From Acidobacteriota bacterium (GTDB lineage: Bacteria > Acidobacteriota > Terriglobia > Terriglobales > Acidobacteriaceae): a stretch of 64,000 nt of DNA. The translations under genes were made by a program, and so were the position numbers. The notes beneath the pieces were generated by a model. That model saw only the letters and a program-made list of their open reading frames with translations. It had not been told where the DNA came from and did not search any database. The stretch is taken from NCBI GenBank assembly GCA_031296105.1, contig JARLGJ010000013.1, positions 22,137 through 86,136 on the forward strand, read 5' to 3'. Each line of letters begins with the position of its first letter. The stretch's first letter is position 1. Shown here piece after piece: positions 53,611 to 61,900 of this stretch.

Positions 53611-55953
53611 CTACGGGCGCTGAATCTCGCCCGTGCGCAGGAACTCGTCGTAGCGCCGCCGGTACTCGCGCTTGTACTCTTCCACGGCGCGCCCGTAGTT
53701 CAGCACCGGCGTCTCCGGCTTGCGCTGCCAGCGCAGCGTGAGCTGCTGTGCTCCGGCCGGTAGCTCAATCACGTCGGAAGCCGTCACCGGCTTTCCATCC
53801 GCCAGCGCTTCCTTCACCTCCATGAACCACGGCACGTGCACCAGCACCCGCCCAGGACGCTGCCGGAAACTCGCGTCGAATGTAAGCTGCGCCTCGGTGG
53901 CGGAAAGCGATTTCAGCGTAAAGTTCACCGTGCCGAAATCCGTGGGCGCGCGGCGCACGCGAATCTCTTCCCCAGGGCGTATCCACTCCGGAGACACCAC
54001 ACTCAGCAGGTACAGGTCGTTGTCCTCTTCGCGCACCAGCATGTTGCGCAGCGCGGCACGGAACTTGGCCGAGAACCATCCGTGCGGCGATAGATTCAAA
54101 TGAAAGTCGCGCGTGCCCCACGGGCGTATGGCGAACTCAAAGCCCGCGTGCGTGGAGCTGGTGTGCAGCAGCTCGGCGTATAGCTCCTCCACCGCCCAGC
54201 GCTGGTCGCCGCGGATCGTCTCCGTCTCGGTGTTCTTCAGCGTCAGGTAGTGATGCAGCCAGCGTCCGTCGCCGTAGGTCATCACGCCCTCCCGGTACTT
54301 GGCGCGCGTGGCCTGCAAGGTGGCCGTCACCATGGGGTCGTGCGGATCGAGAATCTTCTCGGGATACACGGCCAGCATGTTGCCCCAGTCCTGCCCGCCC
54401 CTCACATCCAGCCCCGGCGCAATGGCTCCGCCGGTGGCGGCCGTCTGCTTTTCCAGCGCCGCGTGGAAGGCGCGGTAGTAGTCGTCGTACTCCGCCTGAT
54501 AGGCCGCGGCGTCCGCCGTCTCGCCCAGTGCCTTCGCCACCAGGATTACGTTCTTCAAGCCCGCCAGCGCCCAGAAGTTGTGCCCCGTCACATGGCCGCT
54601 GATGTCCTCGTTGTCTCCCGGCGAGGTGACGGGAATAATATGTAGAGGATCCTTGGCGCGCGCCTGCCGCAGCCACTCCACGGCCTTCTGCATCGCCGGA
54701 TACACGCGCCGCGCAAAATCCAGGTCGCCGGTGATGCGAGTGTGTTCGCCATAGGCCCACATCGTCTGTCCCCAGCCGTCGAACTGCCCGCCCTGCGAGA
54801 CAAAGTTTCCGTCCGGCTGTTGCCAGCGCGCGAAGAACGCCAGGTCCTGCGCCGCGTACTGCGGATAGCCCGTCAGGTCGTACATGCGCACGATGTACGA
54901 GGAGTCGCGCAGCCAGAAGGCGTGGTAGTGAAACTTGTTGACCGTCTGCACGTAGTCGTCGCCCAGCTTGTCGCGCGCAATCAGGTCATAGATCAGGTTG
55001 GCGCGGAAGGTGTCGTTCACCTTCGCCTCGGGCACGTGAATCTCCATGCCCGCGTTCAGTATCTGCTCCCAGCCTTCCACCACCTGCGCGTGCATGGCGT
55101 CGAACGGCGCTGCCTCAATCGCCTTGCGCTCCGGGGCGTCGATCTTTACCGGCACCACCGGCATTTTGAAGTCGAGCGTGACCTCTTCGTTGCCCCGCAG
55201 CGTCAGACGGTACTGCACAAAGCCCGCGGGAGTGGTGGAGAGGATGCCGAGCTTATGCGGCGCAAGATTGCTCGGCTCGTCGTAGCCTTCCTTCATCGTC
55301 AGGTGCCGCGCCGGCGCCGGAGAGGCGGGGAAAAAGTACATGGCACGTCCGTCGCGCACAAAGGCCTGGCCGTCAAAGCCATAGACCCAATCCGGGTTGA
55401 ACTTCTCGCCCAACTGGCGATAGCCGCCCTTGTGTTCCGGCTCCGCCGGACGGGGAAAGCGATTGTCCGGCACCACGTTCAGGTCAGGACTGTTCACTTC
55501 CCCCTGGTAGCGCATGGCCGTCCCCAGCCACGCCGTGCGAGGGTCGCTCCGCAGGTTACGCACCGAGACGCGAATGAAGTTCACCAGAGTGCCCTCGGGA
55601 CGTCCGTCGAGCGAGGCGGTAAAGGCCTTCACGCGGTAAACAAAGCCATCGCGCTGCGTGCTGTAGTCGATCACCGGCAGGTAGCCCTTTTCCAGTGTCT
55701 TCACCCTCTGATTCAGCGGCTCGGCGGGATTGCCGGCAAACAGCATCAGTTCGCCGTATCCCGTGTAGAAGAATCCTTCGGGGCCGACCAGCGTGGCCGC
55801 CGGAGCATCCATCACCCCGATCACGTCGGTGGGACGGCTGAAGTAAGAGAACGGCTCTCCCGAACGGTCGATCAGGGGAGAAACCATCTGCGCCGCCAGC
55901 GTGGCGGGCGCCATTCCAGCGGCGAGCAACAGGGCGAACATTCGCATTAGCAT
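53611..55953 (-). CDS. Secreted protein with (alpha/alpha)6 glycosidase-like domain
   Basis: 780 residues. Signal peptide MLMRMFALLLAAGMAPATLAA. The N-terminal ~270 residues are beta-rich (FSYFSRPTDVIGVMD, GEVNSPDLNVVPDNRFPRP). Residues about 300-640 have the helical pattern of GH15/GH63-like barrels: NKFHYHAFWLRDSSYIVRMYDLTG, GNFVSQGGQFDGWGQTMWAYGEHTRITGDLDFARRVYPAMQKA, GHNFWALAGLKNVILVAKALG. A beta-sandwich closes it. I cannot assign a CAZy family; acidic residues in WLRDSS and SPGDNED are catalytic candidates. ATG chosen for the signal peptide and AGGA upstream. Convergent with the regulator gene, 10 bases apart. Confidence 0.75.
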   Translation of the reverse strand: MLMRMFALLLAAGMAPATLAAQMVSPLIDRSGEPFSYFSRPTDVIGVMDAPAATLVGPEGFFYTGYGELMLFAGNPAEPLNQRVKTLEKGYLPVIDYSTQRDGFVYRVKAFTASLDGRPEGTLVNFIRVSVRNLRSDPRTAWLGTAMRYQGEVNSPDLNVVPDNRFPRPAEPEHKGGYRQLGEKFNPDWVYGFDGQAFVRDGRAMYFFPASPAPARHLTMKEGYDEPSNLAPHKLGILSTTPAGFVQYRLTLRGNEEVTLDFKMPVVPVKIDAPERKAIEAAPFDAMHAQVVEGWEQILNAGMEIHVPEAKVNDTFRANLIYDLIARDKLGDDYVQTVNKFHYHAFWLRDSSYIVRMYDLTGYPQYAAQDLAFFARWQQPDGNFVSQGGQFDGWGQTMWAYGEHTRITGDLDFARRVYPAMQKAVEWLRQARAKDPLHIIPVTSPGDNEDISGHVTGHNFWALAGLKNVILVAKALGETADAAAYQAEYDDYYRAFHAALEKQTAATGGAIAPGLDVRGGQDWGNMLAVYPEKILDPHDPMVTATLQATRAKYREGVMTYGDGRWLHHYLTLKNTETETIRGDQRWAVEELYAELLHTSSTHAGFEFAIRPWGTRDFHLNLSPHGWFSAKFRAALRNMLVREEDNDLYLLSVVSPEWIRPGEEIRVRRAPTDFGTVNFTLKSLSATEAQLTFDASFRQRPGRVLVHVPWFMEVKEALADGKPVTASDVIELPAGAQQLTLRWQRKPETPVLNYGRAVEEYKREYRRRYDEFLRTGEIQRP

Positions 55954-56274
55954 AGGGAAAATCCTAAAGGGCTTGCGCCGGCACCATTCTATCCGCGCGG
56001 CGCGGAAGCGCAACCGCCAGCGCTTGCCAAGCCTGTGGGCGACCCGGCAGCCTTCTGCCCAGGTAAGTCCATGCACAACGGCAGGAACGGAAAGCAAAGG
56101 GTACTTTCTCTGCACGAAATTGCATTTCACCCCGCGATGGCCGCGATTCTCCCGGCCATTCATGCGCCAACGTGGCCTCAAAAATGCATCCAACACTGCA
56201 CGCCACTGCCGTTGCATCCAGGAGCCCACGAGCCCCCAGGCGGGGTTCTGCGGGCCATTGATGGGGAGAGTACC
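55954..56274. other. Intergenic region before the PilZ gene
   Basis: 321 bases between two divergent genes. Frames in it read through as extensions of the PilZ gene or the glycosidase-like gene but are Cys/His/Pro-rich and unlikely to be translated. No clear promoter boxes seen. Confidence 0.5.
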
Positions 56275-56631
56275 GTGAGAGTGCAGTGCGACCAAACATC
56301 GAGAAAGCCTACGGCCACGCGGAGTGCGGAGCGGCGCGGCGCCAGCCGCTTTGCCATTGCATTGCCGGTCGTCATCCACCGTGCCAACGGTGAGGTCTTC
56401 TGCGGCATTGCGCGCGATATTTCCGCCAGCGGCCTTTACGTCAAGGTGCGCCGCCGCGCCGTGCCGGAGAGCAACCTCCACTTTCTGCTCACTTTTCCCC
56501 GCGAAGTGGTGGGTGCCTGCCGCCTGATGGCTTCCTGCGAGGGAACCATTCTGCGCCGGGATGTGACCAAGCGGACGGAGGGTTGGGCGCTGCGCATCGA
56601 CCGCTTCGAGTATCTCCGCGCCGTTGACTAA
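56275..56631 (+). CDS. PilZ-domain protein
   Basis: 118 residues, a single PilZ domain: RR-x-ASRFAIALPVVIHRANGEVFCGIARDISASGLYVKVRRRAVPE gives the RxxxR-like arginines (about 19-25) and the D-x-S-x-x-G motif (DISASG) that bind cyclic di-GMP, followed by the beta strands and LRIDRFEYL. GTG start with GGGGAGAG upstream. Probably a c-di-GMP receptor acting on another protein, since it has no output domain. Confidence 0.85.
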   Translation: MRVQCDQTSRKPTATRSAERRGASRFAIALPVVIHRANGEVFCGIARDISASGLYVKVRRRAVPESNLHFLLTFPREVVGACRLMASCEGTILRRDVTKRTEGWALRIDRFEYLRAVD

Positions 56632-56646
56632 AGGTCACCGACCTTT
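56630..56646 (+). terminator. Hairpin overlapping the PilZ stop codon
   Basis: AAAGGTC-ACC-GACCTTT starts within the TAA of the PilZ gene; no long T-tract follows. A second small stem TGTCC-GAAT-GGACA (56661-56674), itself flanked by GGGT and ACCC, lies 15 bases on. Confidence 0.5.
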
Positions 56647-56914
56647 GCACATATAGGGTCTGTCCGAATGGACAATACCCTTCTGGATTTTCTGCTCCAT
56701 ACAGGTGGGCGCAGGCCCATGGGTTGATTTCACCCGGAACGCTAAGCGGCTTATTACTCATTTCGATATGACACGCCGCGGGAGCCCCTGCGGCCTCCCC
56801 TTGCCACGGAAACACGGCTTCTCCGGGATGGTTACCAATTTGAAACTTATTGCCTCGGCGCGGCCTTCGTGCTATCTGTCGAGACAGTGATTATCTTGCC
56901 GAAGGGGTGCCTCT
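56647..56914. other. Leader/promoter region of the sigma-54 activator operon
   Basis: 268 bases with short inverted repeats (56656-56680; CTGTC-GA-GACAG at 56876-56887). No GG-N10-GC sigma-54 promoter was found by eye, and no gene. Confidence 0.45.
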
Positions 56915-57013
56915 TTGGCTGTGCCGTTCAAAATATATTTGATCTCCGACCGGGAATACTGCATGGAGCGGCTTCGCGCTAACGCGGAGCTGCGGATTCG
57001 AGTGCACGACTGA
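56915..57013 (+). CDS. Small ORF coupled to the sigma-54 activator gene
   Basis: 32 residues from TTG (alternative GTG two codons later): begins L/M-A-V-P-F-K-I-Y-L-I-S-D-R and ends R-I-R-V-H-D. AAGGGG lies 8 bases before the TTG and the TGA shares one base with the ATG of the next gene (TGATG), so ribosomes finishing it could start the regulator. Its KIYLISD start resembles the first strand of a receiver domain, so it may be a remnant of a longer regulator or a leader peptide. Unrecognised. Confidence 0.4.
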   Translation: MAVPFKIYLISDREYCMERLRANAELRIRVHD

Positions 57014-58407
57014 TGCCGACGCGGGAGGTTACAGCATCCCATCCCAAACACGTTCTGCTGGCCGGAGATGATCCGGACCTGCTGAGCTGCCTTGCCAGTT
57101 TGCCGGATGGACACGGGAAGCAAATCACCACGGACAACGTGGAATCGACCCTGCTGCGCCTGCGCAAAGGGCTAAAGCCGGATGCCATTCTTTTACACGC
57201 CACCGGCGAAAACTCCCTGAAGTGCGTGGCCACCCTGCATGAGATTGCGCCGTCCGCCGAACTGACGGTGATGTTCTCTTTCTCCGATCCGCACTTTACC
57301 GCCCGGGCCATACAGGCCGGTGCCAGCGGATGCCTGCATCTTCCCTTTGAACTGCCGCGCCTTACCGCCATGCTCACCAGCTTGCCGCCGCGCGAAGAGA
57401 CCCCACCGGCCAAGTGCCTGGAGACTTCTCTCTTCGACGGCCGCTGCTTCGTCAGCGCCAGCCCGGCCATGAACGAGATACGCGCCCAGGCTTCGATTCT
57501 GGCGCGCGTCGATTTGCCGATTCTCATCCTGGGCGAAAGCGGCACGGGCAAGGAGATTCTGGCCGAGTACATTCACAAACTTTCTCCGCGCGCGCACCGC
57601 AGCTTCCTCAAGGTGAACTGCGCGGCCATTCCCGCCGACCTTTTGGAGAGCGAGCTTTTCGGCTATGAGAAAGGCGCCTTCACCGGCGCCGCCGGCTCCA
57701 AGCCCGGCAAATTCGAGATGTGCAACAAGGGCACGATTCTGCTGGACGAGATCGGCGAAATGCCCTCGCCCATGCAATCCAAGTTGCTCCAGGTTTTGCA
57801 GGACGGAACTTTCTCGCGGCTGGGCGGACGCAGCCAGGTCAAGGTGGATGTGCGCATCATCGCCGCCACCAACATCGACATTCAATCGGCCATCCGCGAG
57901 CGCAAATTCCGCGAGGATCTCTACTTCCGCCTGAACGGGTTTTCCGTGCTGTTGCCCCCTCTGCGCGAGCGGCGCGAGGAGATTCACTTTCTGGTGGAAC
58001 ACTTTCTGCGCAAGAACGCCGCCAACTTTGCGGGCGCGCCGCAGGCCATGCCCGCGCGCCTGCTGGAAGCCTGCCAGCAATATCGCTGGCCCGGCAACCT
58101 GCGCGAACTGGAAAACTTTGTGCGCCGCTTTATGCTGCTGGGCGACGACACCCCTCTGCTGAACGAGCTGCGGCAGAAGCAGGCAGCGGAGAACTCCCAG
58201 GCCGCCGCCAGCCTGGAAGCCACCGGAGGATTGAAGCAGCGGGCGCGCTCCGCCGTCAGCGAGGCGGAGACCGAGGTGATTGCCGGCGCCCTGCGCCGCA
58301 ACAACTGGAATCGCAAGCGCGCCGCCCTGGAATTGCAGATCAGCTACAAAGCTCTGCTCTACAAGATTCGCCTCTACGAGCTTTCTCCGGAGTCTCCCCG
58401 GCAATGA
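57013..58407 (+). CDS. Sigma-54-dependent activator with degenerate receiver domain
   Basis: 464 residues. Receiver-like domain 12-122 (HVLLAGDDPDLL), AAA+ domain about 142-370 with Walker A GESGTGKE (174-181), sigma-54 contact loop GAFTGA (221-226), Walker B LLDEIGE, and WPGNLRELENFVRR; Fis-type helix-turn-helix at the end (VIAGALRRNNWNRKRAALELQISYKALLYKI). In the receiver the phosphoacceptor Asp is His62 (DAILLHATG) and the switch Lys before Pro is Leu110, so phosphorylation control is unlikely. Start overlaps the small ORF; its stop overlaps the next gene (ATGA). Confidence 0.94.
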   Translation: MPTREVTASHPKHVLLAGDDPDLLSCLASLPDGHGKQITTDNVESTLLRLRKGLKPDAILLHATGENSLKCVATLHEIAPSAELTVMFSFSDPHFTARAIQAGASGCLHLPFELPRLTAMLTSLPPREETPPAKCLETSLFDGRCFVSASPAMNEIRAQASILARVDLPILILGESGTGKEILAEYIHKLSPRAHRSFLKVNCAAIPADLLESELFGYEKGAFTGAAGSKPGKFEMCNKGTILLDEIGEMPSPMQSKLLQVLQDGTFSRLGGRSQVKVDVRIIAATNIDIQSAIRERKFREDLYFRLNGFSVLLPPLRERREEIHFLVEHFLRKNAANFAGAPQAMPARLLEACQQYRWPGNLRELENFVRRFMLLGDDTPLLNELRQKQAAENSQAAASLEATGGLKQRARSAVSEAETEVIAGALRRNNWNRKRAALELQISYKALLYKIRLYELSPESPRQ

Positions 58408-58868
58408 TTCCGACTCAACAGGCGTTGGAAACCTTGCACGTGGTGGTGACACGCAAGGATGGCGGCACCGTCAAAGGACGCTTTGCCGATGGAGCGACCT
58501 TGCTGTTGCTGCTGCGCGGAGAACTGCCCAGCGAAGGCCGCTTTGTCCTGTTGGCGGAAAACGAAGCGCACGAAATCGAATGGAGCACGGTCAAGGCAAT
58601 CTTCTTTGTGAAGGATCCCGCCGGCGACCGCAAACGGCGCAACGTTCGCTTCTACGGCGCCGCGCCGGACGTGCATCGCGTGTGGGTGGAGTTGACCTTC
58701 CTCGACGGCGAAGTGCTGGAAGGATACGTGGAGAATCCTCTGCGCGGCCTCAACGATCCCGGCTTTTTTCTTGAACCCACCAGCCCCGGTGAAAACAACC
58801 GCGCCATCTTCGTCAACAAGCAGTCGCTGGCGGGCCTTCGCGTGCTCGGCGTGGATTTACAAAAGTAA
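58404..58868 (+). CDS. Conserved protein coupled to the sigma-54 activator (possibly DUF6982-like)
   Basis: 154 residues, two similar beta-rich halves: HVVVTRKDGGTVKGRFADGATLLLLL (about 12-37) and RVWVELTFLDGEVLEGYVENPL (about 90-111), each a T/F-x-DG-x-x-x-x-G pattern, then GFFLEPTSPGENNRAIFVNKQSLAGLRVL. It resembles small acidobacterial/PilZ-associated domains (DUF6982 is my tentative match). The ATGA overlap shows translational coupling to the activator, so it may sense or modify its activity. No signal peptide or membrane helix. Confidence 0.7.
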   Translation: MIPTQQALETLHVVVTRKDGGTVKGRFADGATLLLLLRGELPSEGRFVLLAENEAHEIEWSTVKAIFFVKDPAGDRKRRNVRFYGAAPDVHRVWVELTFLDGEVLEGYVENPLRGLNDPGFFLEPTSPGENNRAIFVNKQSLAGLRVLGVDLQK

Positions 58869-58920
58869 ATCTATACTTGCGGCATTTCCCGTCCTGTTTT
58901 TCGCGTGCCGGTTTGCGAGC

Positions 58921-58955
58921 GAAAAAACAGAGACCCCGCTGGTTGACGGGGCCTC
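58921..58955 (-). terminator. Rho-independent terminator of the Ig-repeat lipoprotein gene
   Basis: On the minus strand GAGGCCCCG and CGGGGTCTC form 9 bp with one G-T pair around an 8-base loop, followed by TGTTTTTTC. It starts 20 bases after the lipoprotein stop. Confidence 0.9.
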
Positions 58956-58975
58956 CGGTTGATGCTGCGTTGCGG

Positions 58976-61900
58976 TTATTCCTGCATGATGCTAACGCGT
59001 GGCGAGTGGCCACTGCCGCCGTCCACACACAATATCCGCCCTTTGTAGCTTGAGCTGTAGGCGCTGGACGGGGTGGCTACCAGGCAATAAACCTCGGTAT
59101 TGGTAGTGGACCCAGGGGTCGCTATGGCATCAAAGAAGCCATACGCTGCGCCGCTATCCACGGTGGTGTCGGTGGAAAGCGCGGCCGTAGCGGTTACTCC
59201 GTAACTTCCGCCAATGCCCTCGTCCCAATCCGCGTAGTTCTCGCCGCCATAATCCTGCGCCATACTGGCGATGGATGCGGTGGATGTGGAGTTTCCAAGG
59301 GTCAGAACGCCGGTGCTCGAGCCCGCACCCGGGTCGCCGTTGTACATCTCACCCATGTACACGCGAACACCGGTGCTGGAACCCAGGTACGCGGTGCTCC
59401 AAGTGCCGCCGCTCGGCGTTGTCTGCGGTTCCAGCCAGCCCATCATGTTCTCACTGTCTGCAAAGAGCGCCACTGCCTCGTTGGTGTCGAACAGGTAGAA
59501 GACAATGCCCGATACGGCGTTGAGGGTGGTGCGGCCGGTGCTTGCGTCCGTAGTGTAGCTCAGCGCGCCAGAACCCACGGGTGTCCCATTGAAGCCGACC
59601 GTGCCGCCATTGTTCTTCACCTGCGCGTTCACCGTAATGGTGTCCGCGGCGGTGCCGCCGGCACCCTGCGCGATCAGGGCTTTATACGTCGAGTTGGAGG
59701 TATCCATGCCCGACAGATAGAGAACAAAGTTCCCGGTGATCGGGTAGCTGGCTGAAATATCCGAGTGATTCTGCACCCGCAACTGCCCCCAGAACATGTC
59801 GGCGTTGCTTGTGCTCATATGCGAAGTCGTGGTGATGCCCACGGCCTTGCCGTATGTTTGATTGGTGATGTAGATGGCGGTTGTGCCGGTTCCACCGCTC
59901 GGTCCCGCGGTAATCGTCATGCGTCCCCACGAGTCAAGCGCGGTTGTTCCGGTTACGGTGAGCGCCTGGTCGGAATCCACGCTCGTGCCGCTTACCGAAT
60001 CTGCCGCGCCGGTGAGGCTGCTCAGGTTGAGCATACCCACCTGGGTCTCTACGTTGCCGCCGCCGCTTTCTCCGTTGAAGGCAAAGACCCAGCGATTGGC
60101 CACCGTAGTGCTGCTCAGCGTATTGCTGCTGCTGGTCACGGCCGTGCCGTCGCTGTTGTACTGGCGATAGCAAATGCCGCCGCCATGTTTGCCGGTCGGC
60201 GCGCTGCCCGCGTCATCCATGTCGATAAAGCGGAACTGCGCAAACTGTCCGTAGCTGTCCAGCGCTCCGCCGGCCAGGGCAAAGATGTTGCTGCTCACCG
60301 TCATCGTGCCGCGGTCGTCCGCGCCAACCACATACGTACCGGTCACGCTGCTGCTGAACTTGTAGCCGCTGGGGCCATTCGTGTCAGCCTCGCCACCGGT
60401 GATGTTGCCGCTGCCGTCGGCGGCAAAGGCAAACGCCCGCGCCTTCATGTACAGCGTGCTCCCCATTCCACCGGCATAGCCACCGTCGATCGCTTCGTGT
60501 ATCTCGCAGGCATACTGTCCGGAGATGCGCGAGTTGTATGTGGCCGTGGTTGCCGCCACCACCGGAATCACGAACGTCTTGGTCAGGCTCTGCGGCGTGC
60601 TGGAGCTGTCCGTTACAACAATCGTGACCGTGGTATTGGCCGCCGCGGAGGGCGTGCCGGTGATGTTGCCTGCGGAATCGGCGCTGAGGCCGCTCGGCAG
60701 ACCGGTGATCGCCAGCGTGTAAGGAGTGGCGCCGCCACTGATTACCGAGCTGCTGTCACCCTGCCAATCAATGCCCGCGGAGTACGGCATACCCGCCATA
60801 CCTTGCGCTTGCGTCAGATTGGCCGCCGTATAGACCAGCGTGGAGGCCGCCTTTACTGTAATGGTGTACGTACCGCTGGCCGTGGAGCTTTCTCCATCCG
60901 TCAGCGAAACGTTCAGGGTAATCGTGGTCGGCGTGGTCGTAACCGAGGGCGTGCCCCCGATGCTCAGTGTATTGCCGCCCGAGTTGGTGCCGGTCAGACC
61001 ATAGGCGCTGTCAATGGTCGTCGCCGTGCCATCTACGGGAATCGTGGTCCCGTTCACCGTGAAGTGATACGTTTGCGCGCCGCCGCTGGCATTGATGGCC
61101 GCGCTATAGGTTGCGCCGTTGGTGGCATTGCTCAGCGTCGCGCTGGGCAATGAGACCGCCGTGTAGGCATACACGCTCAGCGTAAAGGTGCCGCTCACCG
61201 TAACGTTGTTGGCGTCCTTCACCGAAGCGTTGAAGGTGATCGTGTCCGGCGCCGAGGACGTGGCCGTGGTGCTGGTCACGTTCGAGCTGGTAATGGCCAC
61301 CGAGCTTGAAGTGGAAGAGCCTGCGGAAATGCCGTCGCCGCCGCCCGTCACCGTCCAGGTATAAGGCGCCAGTCCGCCGGAAACATTGATCGCTCCGTTA
61401 TAGCTTTCTCCGGTATAAACCGTGCCCAGCGAAGTAGTGCTCTGCAGCACCGGAGCAGGATACGCGGTGACCGCCAGCGTCGCCGTCTTCGTGCCGTCCG
61501 ACTGCGAAGCCGCCGTGATGGTGGCCGAGCAGCTTGCGCTTAGCGAAGTGGGCGCCGTGTAGGTGAACGCCGTGCCCGAGTTCGCCGTACTGGCCGAAAG
61601 CGTGCCGCAGCCGCTCGCTGGGCTGAGGGAGAGATTCACGCCCTTGCCCGCCGTATCGTAATTCACCGTGGGCGTAATGCTCAGCGTCTGCCCCGTGTCC
61701 AGACTTTGCGCCGTGTTGGGCGACAGTGTCACCGAAATGCCCGGCTGCACCGTCAGGTTCACCGTGGCCGTCTGCGATGTGGCTGCGTTGGCCGTCAGTG
61801 TCAGCGTGCCGGTGCAGGTGGAACTCGGCGCCGTGTACGTGCCGGAGTAGATTGTGGTCGCGCCGCTGGTGGAAGCCAGCGCCATGCCGCTGAACGTTCC

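Noticed and set aside
56682..56700. Possible sigma-54 promoter (CTGGATTTTCTGCTC)
   Set aside because: The GG and GC elements are 7 bases apart, not 10, so it does not fit the -24/-12 consensus.
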